Assembly (NCBI GenBank): GCA_024123955.1
Contig: CP099652.1
Location: 2,294,001-2,358,000 of the forward strand
Length of the DNA stretch: 64,000 nt
Source: Oxalobacteraceae bacterium OTU3CINTB1
GTDB lineage: Bacteria > Pseudomonadota > Gammaproteobacteria > Burkholderiales > Burkholderiaceae_D
Reading direction: 5' to 3'
Of the stretch, positions 1-7,681 are shown one piece after another (positions within the stretch are counted from its first letter, which is position 1; each line of letters begins with the position of its first letter). The translations under genes and the position numbers were made by a program. The notes under the pieces are model-generated. The model was not told the DNA's origin. It saw only the letters and a list, made by a program, of their open reading frames with translations, and made no database searches.

Positions 1-1
1 A

Positions 2-1939
2 CTGTTCGGCGCCGGCGGACCGTTGGGTCCGGCTGTTGGCGACTTCAAGCCGCGCCGCTCGCAGACGGAAATGGCCAAGGCGGTCGCGGCCGCGATTTCC
101 AGCCAGACCACGTTGATCGCCGAGGCCGGCACTGGCACGGGCAAGACTTTCGCCTATCTGGTGCCGGCGTTGCTGTGGGGCGGCAAGACCATCGTCTCGA
201 CCGGGACCAAGAACTTGCAGGACCAGCTGTTCCTGCGCGATATTCCGACCGTGCGCGCCGCCTTGCAGGCGCCGGTGTCGGTCGCGCTGCTCAAAGGCCG
301 CTCGAATTACGTCTGCCATTACCATCTCGAGCGTACCCTGCAGAACGGCCGCATGACGTCGCGCGACGACGTCGGTCACCTGCGCGAGATATCGCGTTTC
401 CTGAAAATGACCAGTTCCGGCGACAAGGCCGAGCTGGCGCGCGTGCCGGAAAACGCGCTGATCTGGAACCTGGTGACCTCGACCCGCGACAACTGCATGG
501 GCGCCGAGTGCCAGTATTACCAGGATTGTTTCGTCATGAAGGCGCGCAAGGAAGCGCAGCAGGCCGACGTGGTGGTGGTCAACCACCACCTGTTCTTCGC
601 CGACGTCGCGCTCAAGGATTCGGGCATCGCCGAACTGCTGCCGTCGGCCAATACCATCATCTTCGATGAGGCGCACCAGCTGCCGGACACCGCCACCTTG
701 TTCTTCGGCGATACGTTTTCGACCTCGCAAATCCTGGAATTGTGCCGCGACGTGCTGGCCGAGGGCTTGTCGAACGCCCGCGACGGCGCCGATTGGGGCA
801 AGGTCGTCACGGTGGTGGAGAAGGCCGCGCGCGACCTCAGGTTGACATTCCCGCAAGATATCGTGCGCCTGTCGCTGCCGCAGATCGCGCCGTCGAGCGA
901 CTTTTTCCCGGCGTTGCAGACGCTGAAGGACGAGCTGGACGGCATGCTGGCCGTGCTGGAAACCCAGGCGGCCCGCGCCGAAACGCTGGAACAATGTCGC
1001 CAGCGCGGCATCGAACTGGCGCAAAAATTGTCGTCCTGGAAATTCGATCCGAAGGCGCGCGTCGAAAAAGGCGAGGAGGCGGTGTTCTGGGTCGAGGCCT
1101 ACGCGTCATCGTTGCAGCTGCATAAAACGCCTTTATCGATCGCGCCGATCTTCAACGGCCAGCGCGAAGGCGTGCCGCGCAGCTGGATTTTCACGTCGGC
1201 GACCTTGGCCGTGAAGAATGATTTCAGCCATTTCTCGGAACAAATGGGCCTGACGGACGAACCGTCGAAGACTTGGCCGAGCCCGTTTAATTACGAAGAG
1301 CAGGGCCTTTTATATGTGCCGCAGGGTTTGCCGGACCCGAATTCCATCGGTTATACCGACGCGGTGCTGGACCTGGCGCTGCCGGTGATCGAGGCGGCGG
1401 GCGGAAAAACTTTCCTTTTGTGCACGACTTTGCGCGCTGTGAAGCGCGCCGCCGAGCGCCTGCGCGACGAGTTCGAAAAGCGCGGCTTGCCGTATCCGCT
1501 GTTCATCCAGGGCGACAAGGGCCGCACCGAGTTGCTGGACCAATTCCGCAAGGCGGGAAATGGCGTGCTGATCGGTAGCCAGAGTTTCTGGGAAGGCGTC
1601 GACGTGCGCGGCGACGCGCTGTCCTTGGTGATTATCGACAAGCTGCCGTTCGCGCCGCCGGACGATCCGGTGCTGGCCGCGCGTATCGAGGTGATGGAAA
1701 AGCAGGGCAAAAACGGCTTCATGCATCACACCCTGCCGGAAGCGATCATCAATCTGAAGCAGGGCGCCGGCCGCCTGATCCGCGACGAAGGCGATCGCGG
1801 TGTGCTGATGCTGTGCGATCCGCGTGTGATTTCCAAGCCCTACGGCAAGCGGATTTGGCAGAGCCTGCCGTCCTTCAAACGCACCCGCGAGCAGGCGGAT
1901 GCGGTCGCGTTCTTCCAAAACAAGAATACCGAAGAGTAA
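2..1939 (+). CDS. ATP-dependent DNA helicase, DinG/YoaA (XPD-like) family, 5' end outside window
   Basis: Superfamily 2 helicase of the XPD/DinG type, expected to unwind DNA 5'-3' in repair or replication restart. The frame is open to the left edge; a TTG at 23 is only an internal possibility, so the true start lies upstream. Visible motifs are Walker A AGTGTGKT near residue 38 (counted from base 23), the DEAH box in FDEAHQLPD, and four cysteines (NYVCHYH, then CMGAECQYYQDC) placed where XPD-like helicases bind a 4Fe-4S cluster. The C-terminal motif with QGAGRLIRDEGDRG is also intact. The length of about 645 residues fits YoaA (about 636) better than the longer DinG. The stop codon lies inside the loop of a terminator hairpin. 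Family assignment is secure; the choice between DinG and YoaA is not. Confidence 0.93.
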   Translation: MFGAGGPLGPAVGDFKPRRSQTEMAKAVAAAISSQTTLIAEAGTGTGKTFAYLVPALLWGGKTIVSTGTKNLQDQLFLRDIPTVRAALQAPVSVALLKGRSNYVCHYHLERTLQNGRMTSRDDVGHLREISRFLKMTSSGDKAELARVPENALIWNLVTSTRDNCMGAECQYYQDCFVMKARKEAQQADVVVVNHHLFFADVALKDSGIAELLPSANTIIFDEAHQLPDTATLFFGDTFSTSQILELCRDVLAEGLSNARDGADWGKVVTVVEKAARDLRLTFPQDIVRLSLPQIAPSSDFFPALQTLKDELDGMLAVLETQAARAETLEQCRQRGIELAQKLSSWKFDPKARVEKGEEAVFWVEAYASSLQLHKTPLSIAPIFNGQREGVPRSWIFTSATLAVKNDFSHFSEQMGLTDEPSKTWPSPFNYEEQGLLYVPQGLPDPNSIGYTDAVLDLALPVIEAAGGKTFLLCTTLRAVKRAAERLRDEFEKRGLPYPLFIQGDKGRTELLDQFRKAGNGVLIGSQSFWEGVDVRGDALSLVIIDKLPFAPPDDPVLAARIEVMEKQGKNGFMHHTLPEAIINLKQGAGRLIRDEGDRGVLMLCDPRVISKPYGKRIWQSLPSFKRTREQADAVAFFQNKNTEE

Positions 1940-1955
1940 CTTTCGGTATTTTTTC
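1925..1955 (+). terminator. Rho-independent terminator of the helicase gene
   Basis: Nine-bp stem AATACCGAA/TTCGGTATT (1925-1933 and 1942-1950) followed by a run of T. The helicase stop codon TAA (1937-1939) sits in the loop, so the terminator is built into the end of the gene. Confidence 0.8.
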
Positions 1956-1988
1956 TCTTGCCCCAAGCGGGCGATCAAATCGATTTTC

Positions 1989-2076
1989 GTAGGGCGGATT
2001 AGCGCATCGCGCGTAATCCGCCAAGCTCCGTCGGCGGCTCATGGCGGATTACGCGCTGCGCGCTAATCCGCCCTAC
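1989..2076. repeat. GGCGGATTA-cored inverted-repeat (REP/BIME-like) element, copy 1
   Basis: An 88-bp near-palindrome. The outer arms GTAGGGCGGATTAGCGC (1989-2005) and its exact complement (2060-2076) are perfect, and the inner segments GCGTAATCCGCCA and TGGCGGATTACGC also pair. The whole folds into a hairpin of about 36 bp with a small bulge and a loop of about 16 nt. A second copy lies at 18181-18278. It has no coding capacity and is best explained as a REP-like or MITE-like intergenic repeat. Confidence 0.8.
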
Positions 2077-2326
2077 GGTCCGATATGTTCGGCCGGACCC
2101 TGATTTTTTTCAAAATCATGCCAGTTAATGGCGTGTTCTAGCCAATAACTGGCTTTAGAAGTGCTGCCGCCAACCATCGGACCTGCCGTCACCGAACCCA
2201 TCTGCCAACACCGCAGCCCCAAGCCTTGCATATCGCACCCATTTGCGTTCGCGCAAAGTGGCTGATGAGCGGATTGTTAGAGTTGGTTAAGCGCTGTTCC
2301 CCTAAGGAGCAGGATCGGAGGAGGCC
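2077..2326. other. Hairpin-rich intergenic stretch upstream of the TIR gene
   Basis: No supportable ORF. Consecutive inverted repeats are visible: GGTCCG/CGGACC (2077-2082, 2094-2099), TGATTTT/AAAATCA (2101-2107, 2112-2118), 13-bp arms GCCAGTTAATGGC/GCCAATAACTGGC with one mismatch (2120-2132, 2141-2153), and TTTGCG-TTCG-CGCAAA with a stable-type tetraloop (2242-2257). A strong Shine-Dalgarno GGAGGAGG lies at 2317-2324, just before the TIR start. The segment may be a structured leader, a small RNA or regulatory DNA; I see no clear -35/-10 pair. Confidence 0.5.
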
Positions 2327-2932
2327 ATGACTATCCGCCACGGCTGTTTTTTCAGCTATGCACACGGTCAGCACGCATACATGAGCAAGTTCAAAAACGA
2401 TTTGATCGACGCTCTGAAATGTTATCTGGAACCCCACTTCGACAACGAAAACGAATTGTTCGTCGACAGTGAGCAACTCGGCGGAGGCGATGACCTGGAC
2501 GAAAAAATCGCCAGGGCGATGTGTGAAAGCGTTTGCATGATTGTCATTTATACACCCAAGTACGAAGCCCATGCCTATACCCGGCGTGAGTTTGCAGCAA
2601 TGCAACTAATTGAAAACGAACGCAAGAAATGGTACACGCTGCCAAGTCACCTGATCATCCCGGTCATCATGACCCAGCATCCCTTGAGTTTGCCGCCGCA
2701 GATTTCCGGGCCGGGCATGTATGTCGATTTTTCACGGTACACCCTGGCGAGCGGCGACTTGAAGACCAACCCGGAATTTTTGCCGGATATAAAAAAGATC
2801 GTTCTGCGGATCGCCCAGCACTACCACTACTTGAAACAGTGCACGCCGCCCGGGCATGACTGTGGTCGTTTTGTCATGCCGGACATTCCGCCCGAATGGC
2901 GCGCCATTCCTCCTCCCCACTTCCCTCGCTAA
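2327..2932 (+). CDS. TIR-domain protein (FxsC-like), probable effector of a two-gene conflict module
   Basis: 201 residues. The TIR fold is indicated by CFFSYAHG (residues 7-14), ELFVDSEQL with a following GGG/D segment (43-55), an I..AM..S.C.I.IYTP strand-helix (61-77) and AYTRREF (83-89). E88 sits where catalytic NADase TIR domains carry their essential Glu. The C-terminal 60 residues are proline- and histidine-rich and unassigned. There is no signal peptide or membrane segment, so it is cytoplasmic. It has a very strong ribosome site (GGAGGAGG) and is separated by 9 bp from the ATPase-TPR gene, whose own AAAGG site overlaps this stop codon, so the two are co-expressed. My count gives about 51% GC at 2461-2640, clearly below the flanking genes, which suggests transfer. 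Known relatives by architecture are TIR-like FxsC proteins paired with FxsT. Whether it cleaves NAD+, makes a cyclic nucleotide signal or only binds is unknown. Confidence 0.85.
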   Translation: MTIRHGCFFSYAHGQHAYMSKFKNDLIDALKCYLEPHFDNENELFVDSEQLGGGDDLDEKIARAMCESVCMIVIYTPKYEAHAYTRREFAAMQLIENERKKWYTLPSHLIIPVIMTQHPLSLPPQISGPGMYVDFSRYTLASGDLKTNPEFLPDIKKIVLRIAQHYHYLKQCTPPGHDCGRFVMPDIPPEWRAIPPPHFPR

Positions 2933-2941
2933 AGGTTTGTT

Positions 2942-4933
2942 ATGGAAACCACATCATTGTCTTTGCCACCGCTCACAGCCAACGGCGAAGTGGTTACTTT
3001 CTATTCTTACAAGGGTGGGACGGGTCGCACGATGGCCTTGTCCAATCTGGCGGTATTGCTTGCAAGACAGCAAAATGCCACCACCCCGGTATTGATGATC
3101 GATTGGGACATGGAAGCGCCCGGCCTGCATCATTACTTCGAGCATGGCGAGGAGCGACCCGGCGTGCTGGAATTGTTCGAAGCTTGCCGCGAGCAACTAC
3201 ATCGGCGCCGCAAGGGGGCCGACGTGCTCGACGACGAGGAACTGGCGCACGAAGTGCTGGCGGCGGTCGGATGGGAGCAGTACGTCAGCCGGGTCGACCA
3301 GAGCAGCCAGTTGTACCTGATGCGCGCCGGCCGTTTCGACGATAGCTACGGCGAGCGGCTGGCGGCGATGCATTGGGACGATCTGTTCGACCGCTGCCCG
3401 GCGCTTTTCCGTTGCTTCGCCGACAAGCTCTCGCGCCACTTTCGTTACGTGCTGGTCGATTCGCGCACCGGCCGCACGGACACCGCCGGCATCTGCACCA
3501 CTTTGCTGCCGCGCAAACTGGTGGTGGTGTTCACGCCCAACCGCCAGAGCCTGGAAGGGGTGCAGGCGCTGGTGACCCGCGCCACGGCTTACCGGCGCAG
3601 TCATGAGGATGAACAGCGGCCGCTGCTGGTCTACCCGCTGCCGTCGCGCATCGAAATGGGCGACAGCACGCAGCGCTCCCAATGGCGGCGCGGCGACCCG
3701 CAACATCATATAGTGGGCTACCAGCCGATCTTCGAGCGGCTGATGTGCGAGTGCTACGGCATGCAGCATGTGTCGCTGGACAGCTATTTCGACGAAGTCC
3801 AGCTGCAACAGACCCGCACCTTCGCCTACGGCGAGCAACTGGCGGTGCGGATGGACCAGGGCGGCGACCGTTTTTCGCTGACGCGCACCTTCGAGGCCTT
3901 CCTCGACTGGCTCGGCGCCGGCTATTTCCCGTGGCAGTCGAGCCGCGAAATCCATCTGCTGTCTGCCATCGAAGAGGCGCGGCAGGCGCTGGGGGAGGGC
4001 GGCGCCCGCGCCTTGTCGCAGCCGCTGGCGCGCGACCTCAACCTGCTGGGCGAGCTGTACCGCCGTGAAGGCAAGCTGCGCCAGGCGCTGGCCTGTTTCG
4101 AGGAAAGCCTGGGGCTGCGACAGCGGGGCATGGGCGACGACCATGTGGACACGCTGGTTAGTAAAAGCAATTTGGCCGCCGTGCTGCGCCAACAGGGGCG
4201 CCTTGACGAGGCGCAGTTCCTCGAAGAGTGCGTCGTCGAGGCGCGCGAACGCCTGCTGGGGGCGGAGCATCTCGACACGCTGGCCGCGCGCGCCAATCTG
4301 GCCGCCACCCTGGCCGAGCAGGGCAAGGGCGCCGAGGCGATGGACATCCAGGATGGCGTGCTGGATGCTTACCTGCGCATGCTCGGCTCCGAGCATCTGC
4401 TGACCCTGTCCTGCAAGGCGGCCCGGGCCGACCTGCTGTTCCAGCGCAGCGACCTCGACCAAGCCCGGCGCGAGCAGGAGCAGGTGCTCGCCAAGCGCAA
4501 GCGCTTGCTGGGCGCCGAGCACGCCGACACCCTGCGCAGCAAGACGGCGCTGGCCTGCACCTTGCTCGCGCAGAACGAGCAAGAGGAAGCGAGGGTGTTG
4601 TTCGACAAGGTCCTGCAGGCGCAGCTACGCCGGCTGGGGCCGGATCACGCGGACACCCGCAGGACCATGGAATTGCTCGACCATGTGCAACCGGGCCGAT
4701 ACGGCGCGCAGCGCGGTTCGCTGCCGGACGGCGGGCGGGACGGCGGGCGGGACGACTTCGCGCCGGTGCGCGAATTGCACCAGGACGCGGCGATGGACGA
4801 CTACGACGATGCGCTGGGGCTGGCGCCCAATCCGCGCGCCGCCATGTCCGTCACCAATCCGCGCCCGCGCGCCAGCGACGACCTGCTGACGCTCGACGAG
4901 CAGCTCGCCAGCGGCCGGCCGGCGTCGCGCTAG
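2942..4933 (+). CDS. KGGxGRT P-loop ATPase fused to kinesin-light-chain-type TPR repeats (FxsT-like), partner of the TIR protein
   Basis: 663 residues. The N-terminal 340 residues form a MinD/ParA/CobQ-like NTPase with deviant Walker A KGGTGRT (24-30), a Walker B-like LMIDWDMEAPG (51-61) and VLVDSRTG near residue 173. Residues about 345-600 carry roughly 42-residue TPRs with the recurring signature LG.EH.DTL....LA..L..QG, as in kinesin light chain. The tail is low-complexity and includes a short tandem DGGR repeat. No NB-ARC/STAND segment is visible between ATPase and TPR. The architecture resembles FxsT of the actinobacterial FxSxx-COOH systems, but no FxsA precursor or FxsB radical-SAM gene is nearby. 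It probably acts as sensor and switch for the adjacent TIR protein (inference). GC is much higher than in the TIR gene, so the two may have different histories. Function in defence is unproven. Confidence 0.82.
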   Translation: METTSLSLPPLTANGEVVTFYSYKGGTGRTMALSNLAVLLARQQNATTPVLMIDWDMEAPGLHHYFEHGEERPGVLELFEACREQLHRRRKGADVLDDEELAHEVLAAVGWEQYVSRVDQSSQLYLMRAGRFDDSYGERLAAMHWDDLFDRCPALFRCFADKLSRHFRYVLVDSRTGRTDTAGICTTLLPRKLVVVFTPNRQSLEGVQALVTRATAYRRSHEDEQRPLLVYPLPSRIEMGDSTQRSQWRRGDPQHHIVGYQPIFERLMCECYGMQHVSLDSYFDEVQLQQTRTFAYGEQLAVRMDQGGDRFSLTRTFEAFLDWLGAGYFPWQSSREIHLLSAIEEARQALGEGGARALSQPLARDLNLLGELYRREGKLRQALACFEESLGLRQRGMGDDHVDTLVSKSNLAAVLRQQGRLDEAQFLEECVVEARERLLGAEHLDTLAARANLAATLAEQGKGAEAMDIQDGVLDAYLRMLGSEHLLTLSCKAARADLLFQRSDLDQARREQEQVLAKRKRLLGAEHADTLRSKTALACTLLAQNEQEEARVLFDKVLQAQLRRLGPDHADTRRTMELLDHVQPGRYGAQRGSLPDGGRDGGRDDFAPVRELHQDAAMDDYDDALGLAPNPRAAMSVTNPRPRASDDLLTLDEQLASGRPASR

Positions 4934-5002
4934 CGCAAATTTATCTGGTTGCGACCGGGTCAGGGCGCGCAGTCCGGGCGTTGCTTCAGGTAAAATCTCT
5001 GT

Positions 5003-5740
5003 ATGAGAATCCTGATCAGTAATGACGACGGTTACCTTGCGCCGGGCATCAACGCCCTGGCAGCCGCGCTCGCGCCGATCGCCGACATCGTCGTCGTGGC
5101 GCCGGACAGCAACCGTTCGGGCTCGTCCAATTCGCTGTCGCTGGACCGGCCGTTGTCGGTGCAGCGGGCCGCCAATGGTTTCTATTTTGTCAATGGCACG
5201 CCGACCGACTGCGTGCACGTGGCGCTGACCGGCGTGCTCGACTACCGGCCCGACCTGGTCGTCTCCGGCATCAACAACGGCCCCAACATGGGCGACGACA
5301 CGCTGTATTCCGGCACCGTGGCGGCCGCCACCGAGGCCTATCTGTTCGGCATTCCGGCCATCGCCTTTTCCCAGGGCGCGTTCGGCTGGGAGCACATCGA
5401 CGACGCCGCCCGTCACGCGCGCGACATCATCGAGCGCTATTATGAAACGCTGCCGCGTCCGTATCTGCTCAACGTCAACATTCCCAACCGGCCCTATGCG
5501 CAGCTGACCCAGGTGGTCGCCACCCGGCTGGGCAAGCGCCACCAGTCGGAACCGGTGATCCGCTCGCAAGACCCGCGCGGCAAGGAAATTTTCTGGATCG
5601 GTCCGCCCGGCGCGACCAGGGACGCCGGCGAGGGCACCGACTTTTTTGCCTGCGCCAACGGTCGCACCTCGATCACGCCGCTGCAGGTCGATCTGACCCA
5701 TAAAACGCAACTCGCGGCACTGGAAAAGGGCCTGGCATGA
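5003..5740 (+). CDS. surE: 5'/3'-nucleotidase SurE
   Basis: 245 residues. Metal-dependent phosphatase acting on nucleoside monophosphates and short polyphosphates in the stationary-phase cytoplasm. The diagnostic N-terminus [11 protein letters not shown] contains the metal-binding DD pair (residues 8-9), followed by the conserved [14 protein letters not shown] segment and [11 protein letters not shown]. The length is typical for the family. It overlaps pcm by ATGA and starts the surE-pcm-nlpD-rpoS order found in gammaproteobacteria such as E. coli and also here. A TAAAAT lies only 7 bp before the ATG without a convincing -35, so I do not call it a promoter. Confidence 0.97.
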   Translation: MRILISNDDGYLAPGINALAAALAPIADIVVVAPDSNRSGSSNSLSLDRPLSVQRAANGFYFVNGTPTDCVHVALTGVLDYRPDLVVSGINNGPNMGDDTLYSGTVAAATEAYLFGIPAIAFSQGAFGWEHIDDAARHARDIIERYYETLPRPYLLNVNIPNRPYAQLTQVVATRLGKRHQSEPVIRSQDPRGKEIFWIGPPGATRDAGEGTDFFACANGRTSITPLQVDLTHKTQLAALEKGLA

Positions 5741-6612
5741 GCGACAAACCCCGGACCTTTCCGCTGCCGCTGTCGTCGGTAGTGGACAAGGGCGCCAAGA
5801 AGACCACCCTGTTCGCGCCGGTAGCCACGCCGCAGACGGCGACCCAGAACGCGGCGCGCCACGTGCCGCCGCAACACGGTTATCCCGGGCCGCGTCCGGT
5901 GGCGGTGCCGTCCAAGGCCCACAGTTACGCGATGGAGCGGGCCCAGCCGGTGGTGGCGCCGGCCCCGCGCCAGAACCCGCTGGTGTCGGACGCGGTGCGC
6001 CGCGCCATGGTGCAACGGGTGGCAAAGCAGGGCGTCAAGGACAACGTCGTGCTCGGCGCGCTCGAAAGCGTGCCGCGCCATATGTTCATGGAGGAGGCGC
6101 TGGCCTCCCAGGCCTACATCGACGCCTCGCTGCCGATCGGCCACCAGCAAACGATCTCCCAGCCGTATATCGTGGCCCGCATGATCGAGGTGATGCGCAA
6201 CGGCGGCCAGCTCAAACGGGTGCTCGAGATCGGCACTGGTTGCGGTTATCAGGCGGCGGTGTTGTCAAGAGTGGCGCAAGAGGTTTATTCTATCGAGCGC
6301 ATCAAGCCTCTGCATGAGCTCGCCAAGCACAACTTGCGGCCTCTGCGTGTGCCGAATCTACGGTTGCATTACGGAGATGGTATGCTTGGCCTGCCGCAAG
6401 CGGCGCCGTTCGATGGCATTATCCTGGCCGCGGCCGGTTTGGAGGTGCCGCAGGCATTGCTCGAACAGCTTGCCATCGGTGGCCGGCTGGTGGCGCCGGT
6501 CGGCGCCCGCGCGCAGCGTCTGGAACTGATTACACGCATCGGCAAGAAGGAATGGACCAGCGAAACGCTGGAAGATTGCCATTTCGTGCCATTGCGTCCG
6601 GGCACGGTGTGA
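5737..6612 (+). CDS. pcm: Protein-L-isoaspartate O-methyltransferase
   Basis: 291 residues. SAM-dependent repair enzyme that methylates L-isoaspartyl residues in aged proteins. The SAM-binding motif [12 protein letters not shown] and the preceding [14 protein letters not shown] segment are clear. The catalytic region starts near residue 80; the first 80 residues are a proline- and alanine-rich extension absent from the compact (about 210-residue) enzyme of E. coli. The start overlaps the surE stop, which supports the long form. The stop codon is inside the first unit of an 11-bp tandem repeat, so slippage there could alter the last residue or extend the frame. Confidence 0.95.
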   Translation: MSDKPRTFPLPLSSVVDKGAKKTTLFAPVATPQTATQNAARHVPPQHGYPGPRPVAVPSKAHSYAMERAQPVVAPAPRQNPLVSDAVRRAMVQRVAKQGVKDNVVLGALESVPRHMFMEEALASQAYIDASLPIGHQQTISQPYIVARMIEVMRNGGQLKRVLEIGTGCGYQAAVLSRVAQEVYSIERIKPLHELAKHNLRPLRVPNLRLHYGDGMLGLPQAAPFDGIILAAAGLEVPQALLEQLAIGGRLVAPVGARAQRLELITRIGKKEWTSETLEDCHFVPLRPGTV

Positions 6613-6660
6613 TCGCGGTGTGATCGCGGTGTGACCGCGGTGTGACCGCGGTGTGACCGT
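6606..6660 (+). repeat. Five tandem copies of an 11-bp unit at the pcm stop codon
   Basis: Units GGTGTGATCGC, GGTGTGATCGC, GGTGTGACCGC, GGTGTGACCGC and GGTGTGACCGT run head to tail. The pcm TGA (6610-6612) is in unit 1. An 11-bp unit is not a multiple of three, and each unit brings its own TGTGA. This is probably a recent slippage expansion between pcm and nlpD. Confidence 0.9.
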
Positions 6661-6705
6661 TGAGCTGTCCGCATTGCGTCCGTACGCATCAAACTGAAAT
6701 TTAAG

Positions 6706-7674
6706 ATGAGAATGACAACTAAAAGTAATGTGCTCGTACTGAGCTTGGTGCTCGCTTTTCTGAGCGCCTGCAGCACCACCCCGAACCAGGCCCCGGTGAT
6801 CGACCGTCCGGTGTCGACCCCGCCAGTGAAATCCGCCACGCCGAGCGAAACGGCACAAGTGTCGCGCGACGAGCGTGGCCTGTACACGGTCAAAAAGGGC
6901 GATACCTTGATCCGCATCGCGCTCGAATACGGTCAGAACTACCGCGATCTGGTGACATGGAACAATCTGGCCAACCCGAACGACATCAAGGTCGACCAAG
7001 TGCTGCGCGTGCTGCCGCCGGACTCCGCCGGTAACGGCAGTGGCGTCGAGACGGCCGCCGTCGCCATGCCGCCGACCGACAAGACGCCGCCGCCGGCGCC
7101 GGTGGTCAAGAAGACCGGTCCGAAAGGCGAAAAGCGTCCGTACACCGACGCCACCCTGGCCGAGCTGCAACGCGCCGACAATGGCAAGGAGGTCGCCGCC
7201 AACGGCGCGGCTGCCCCTGCCACGCCGGCGACCCCGGCGGCGCCGGTGGTGCGTCCGCCGGCGGCCCCGGCCCCCGCACCAGCTGGCGCGGCCGCCGCCG
7301 ACGACGAGAAACTGAGCTGGATGTGGCCGTCCGAAGGCAAAGTCATCGCCACCTTCGACGAGGGCAAGAACAAGGGCGTCGACATCGCCGGCAAGGCCGG
7401 CCAGCACGTCGTGGCGGCCGGGGCCGGAAAAGTCATGTATGCCGGTAGCGGCATCCGCGGTTATGGTAATCTCGTTATTGTGAAGCACAGTAATAGCTTG
7501 TTGTCGGCCTATGCCCATAACCGCAGCATCGTGGTCAAGGAAGGCCAGACCGTGACCAAGGGACAAATGATTGCCGAGATGGGCGATTCGGACGCCGACT
7601 CCGTCAAGCTGCACTTTGAAATACGGCAGCAGGGCAAACCGGTGGACCCGTCAAAATTCCTGCCTAACCGCTAG
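6706..7674 (+). CDS. nlpD: Lipoprotein NlpD/LppB, LysM plus degenerate M23 (LytM) domain
   Basis: 322 residues. Outer-membrane lipoprotein that activates a periplasmic N-acetylmuramoyl-L-alanine amidase during daughter-cell separation (known role of NlpD). The lipobox LSAC puts the lipidated Cys at residue 22. LysM lies at about 59-104 (YTVKKGDTL...LRVLPPDS), then a Pro/Ala-rich linker, then the LytM domain at about 212-320. The metal site is degenerate: N-K-G-V-D replaces the H-x-G-x-D pattern, and KLHFE replaces HLHFE, as in E. coli NlpD, so it should be a non-enzymatic activator. It lies 7 bp before rpoS; in E. coli an rpoS promoter is inside nlpD, but I cannot place one here. Confidence 0.95.
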   Translation: MRMTTKSNVLVLSLVLAFLSACSTTPNQAPVIDRPVSTPPVKSATPSETAQVSRDERGLYTVKKGDTLIRIALEYGQNYRDLVTWNNLANPNDIKVDQVLRVLPPDSAGNGSGVETAAVAMPPTDKTPPPAPVVKKTGPKGEKRPYTDATLAELQRADNGKEVAANGAAAPATPATPAAPVVRPPAAPAPAPAGAAAADDEKLSWMWPSEGKVIATFDEGKNKGVDIAGKAGQHVVAAGAGKVMYAGSGIRGYGNLVIVKHSNSLLSAYAHNRSIVVKEGQTVTKGQMIAEMGDSDADSVKLHFEIRQQGKPVDPSKFLPNR

Positions 7675-7681
7675 CTGAGCC

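Noticed and set aside
1925..4933. FxsA precursor peptide or FxsB radical-SAM gene beside the TIR pair
   Set aside because: Looked for on both strands between the helicase and surE; neither a CxxxCxxC radical-SAM motif nor an FxSxx C-terminus was found.
4991..4996. TAAAAT as a promoter for surE
   Set aside because: Only 7 bp before the ATG and without a -35 element; it would force a leaderless message.
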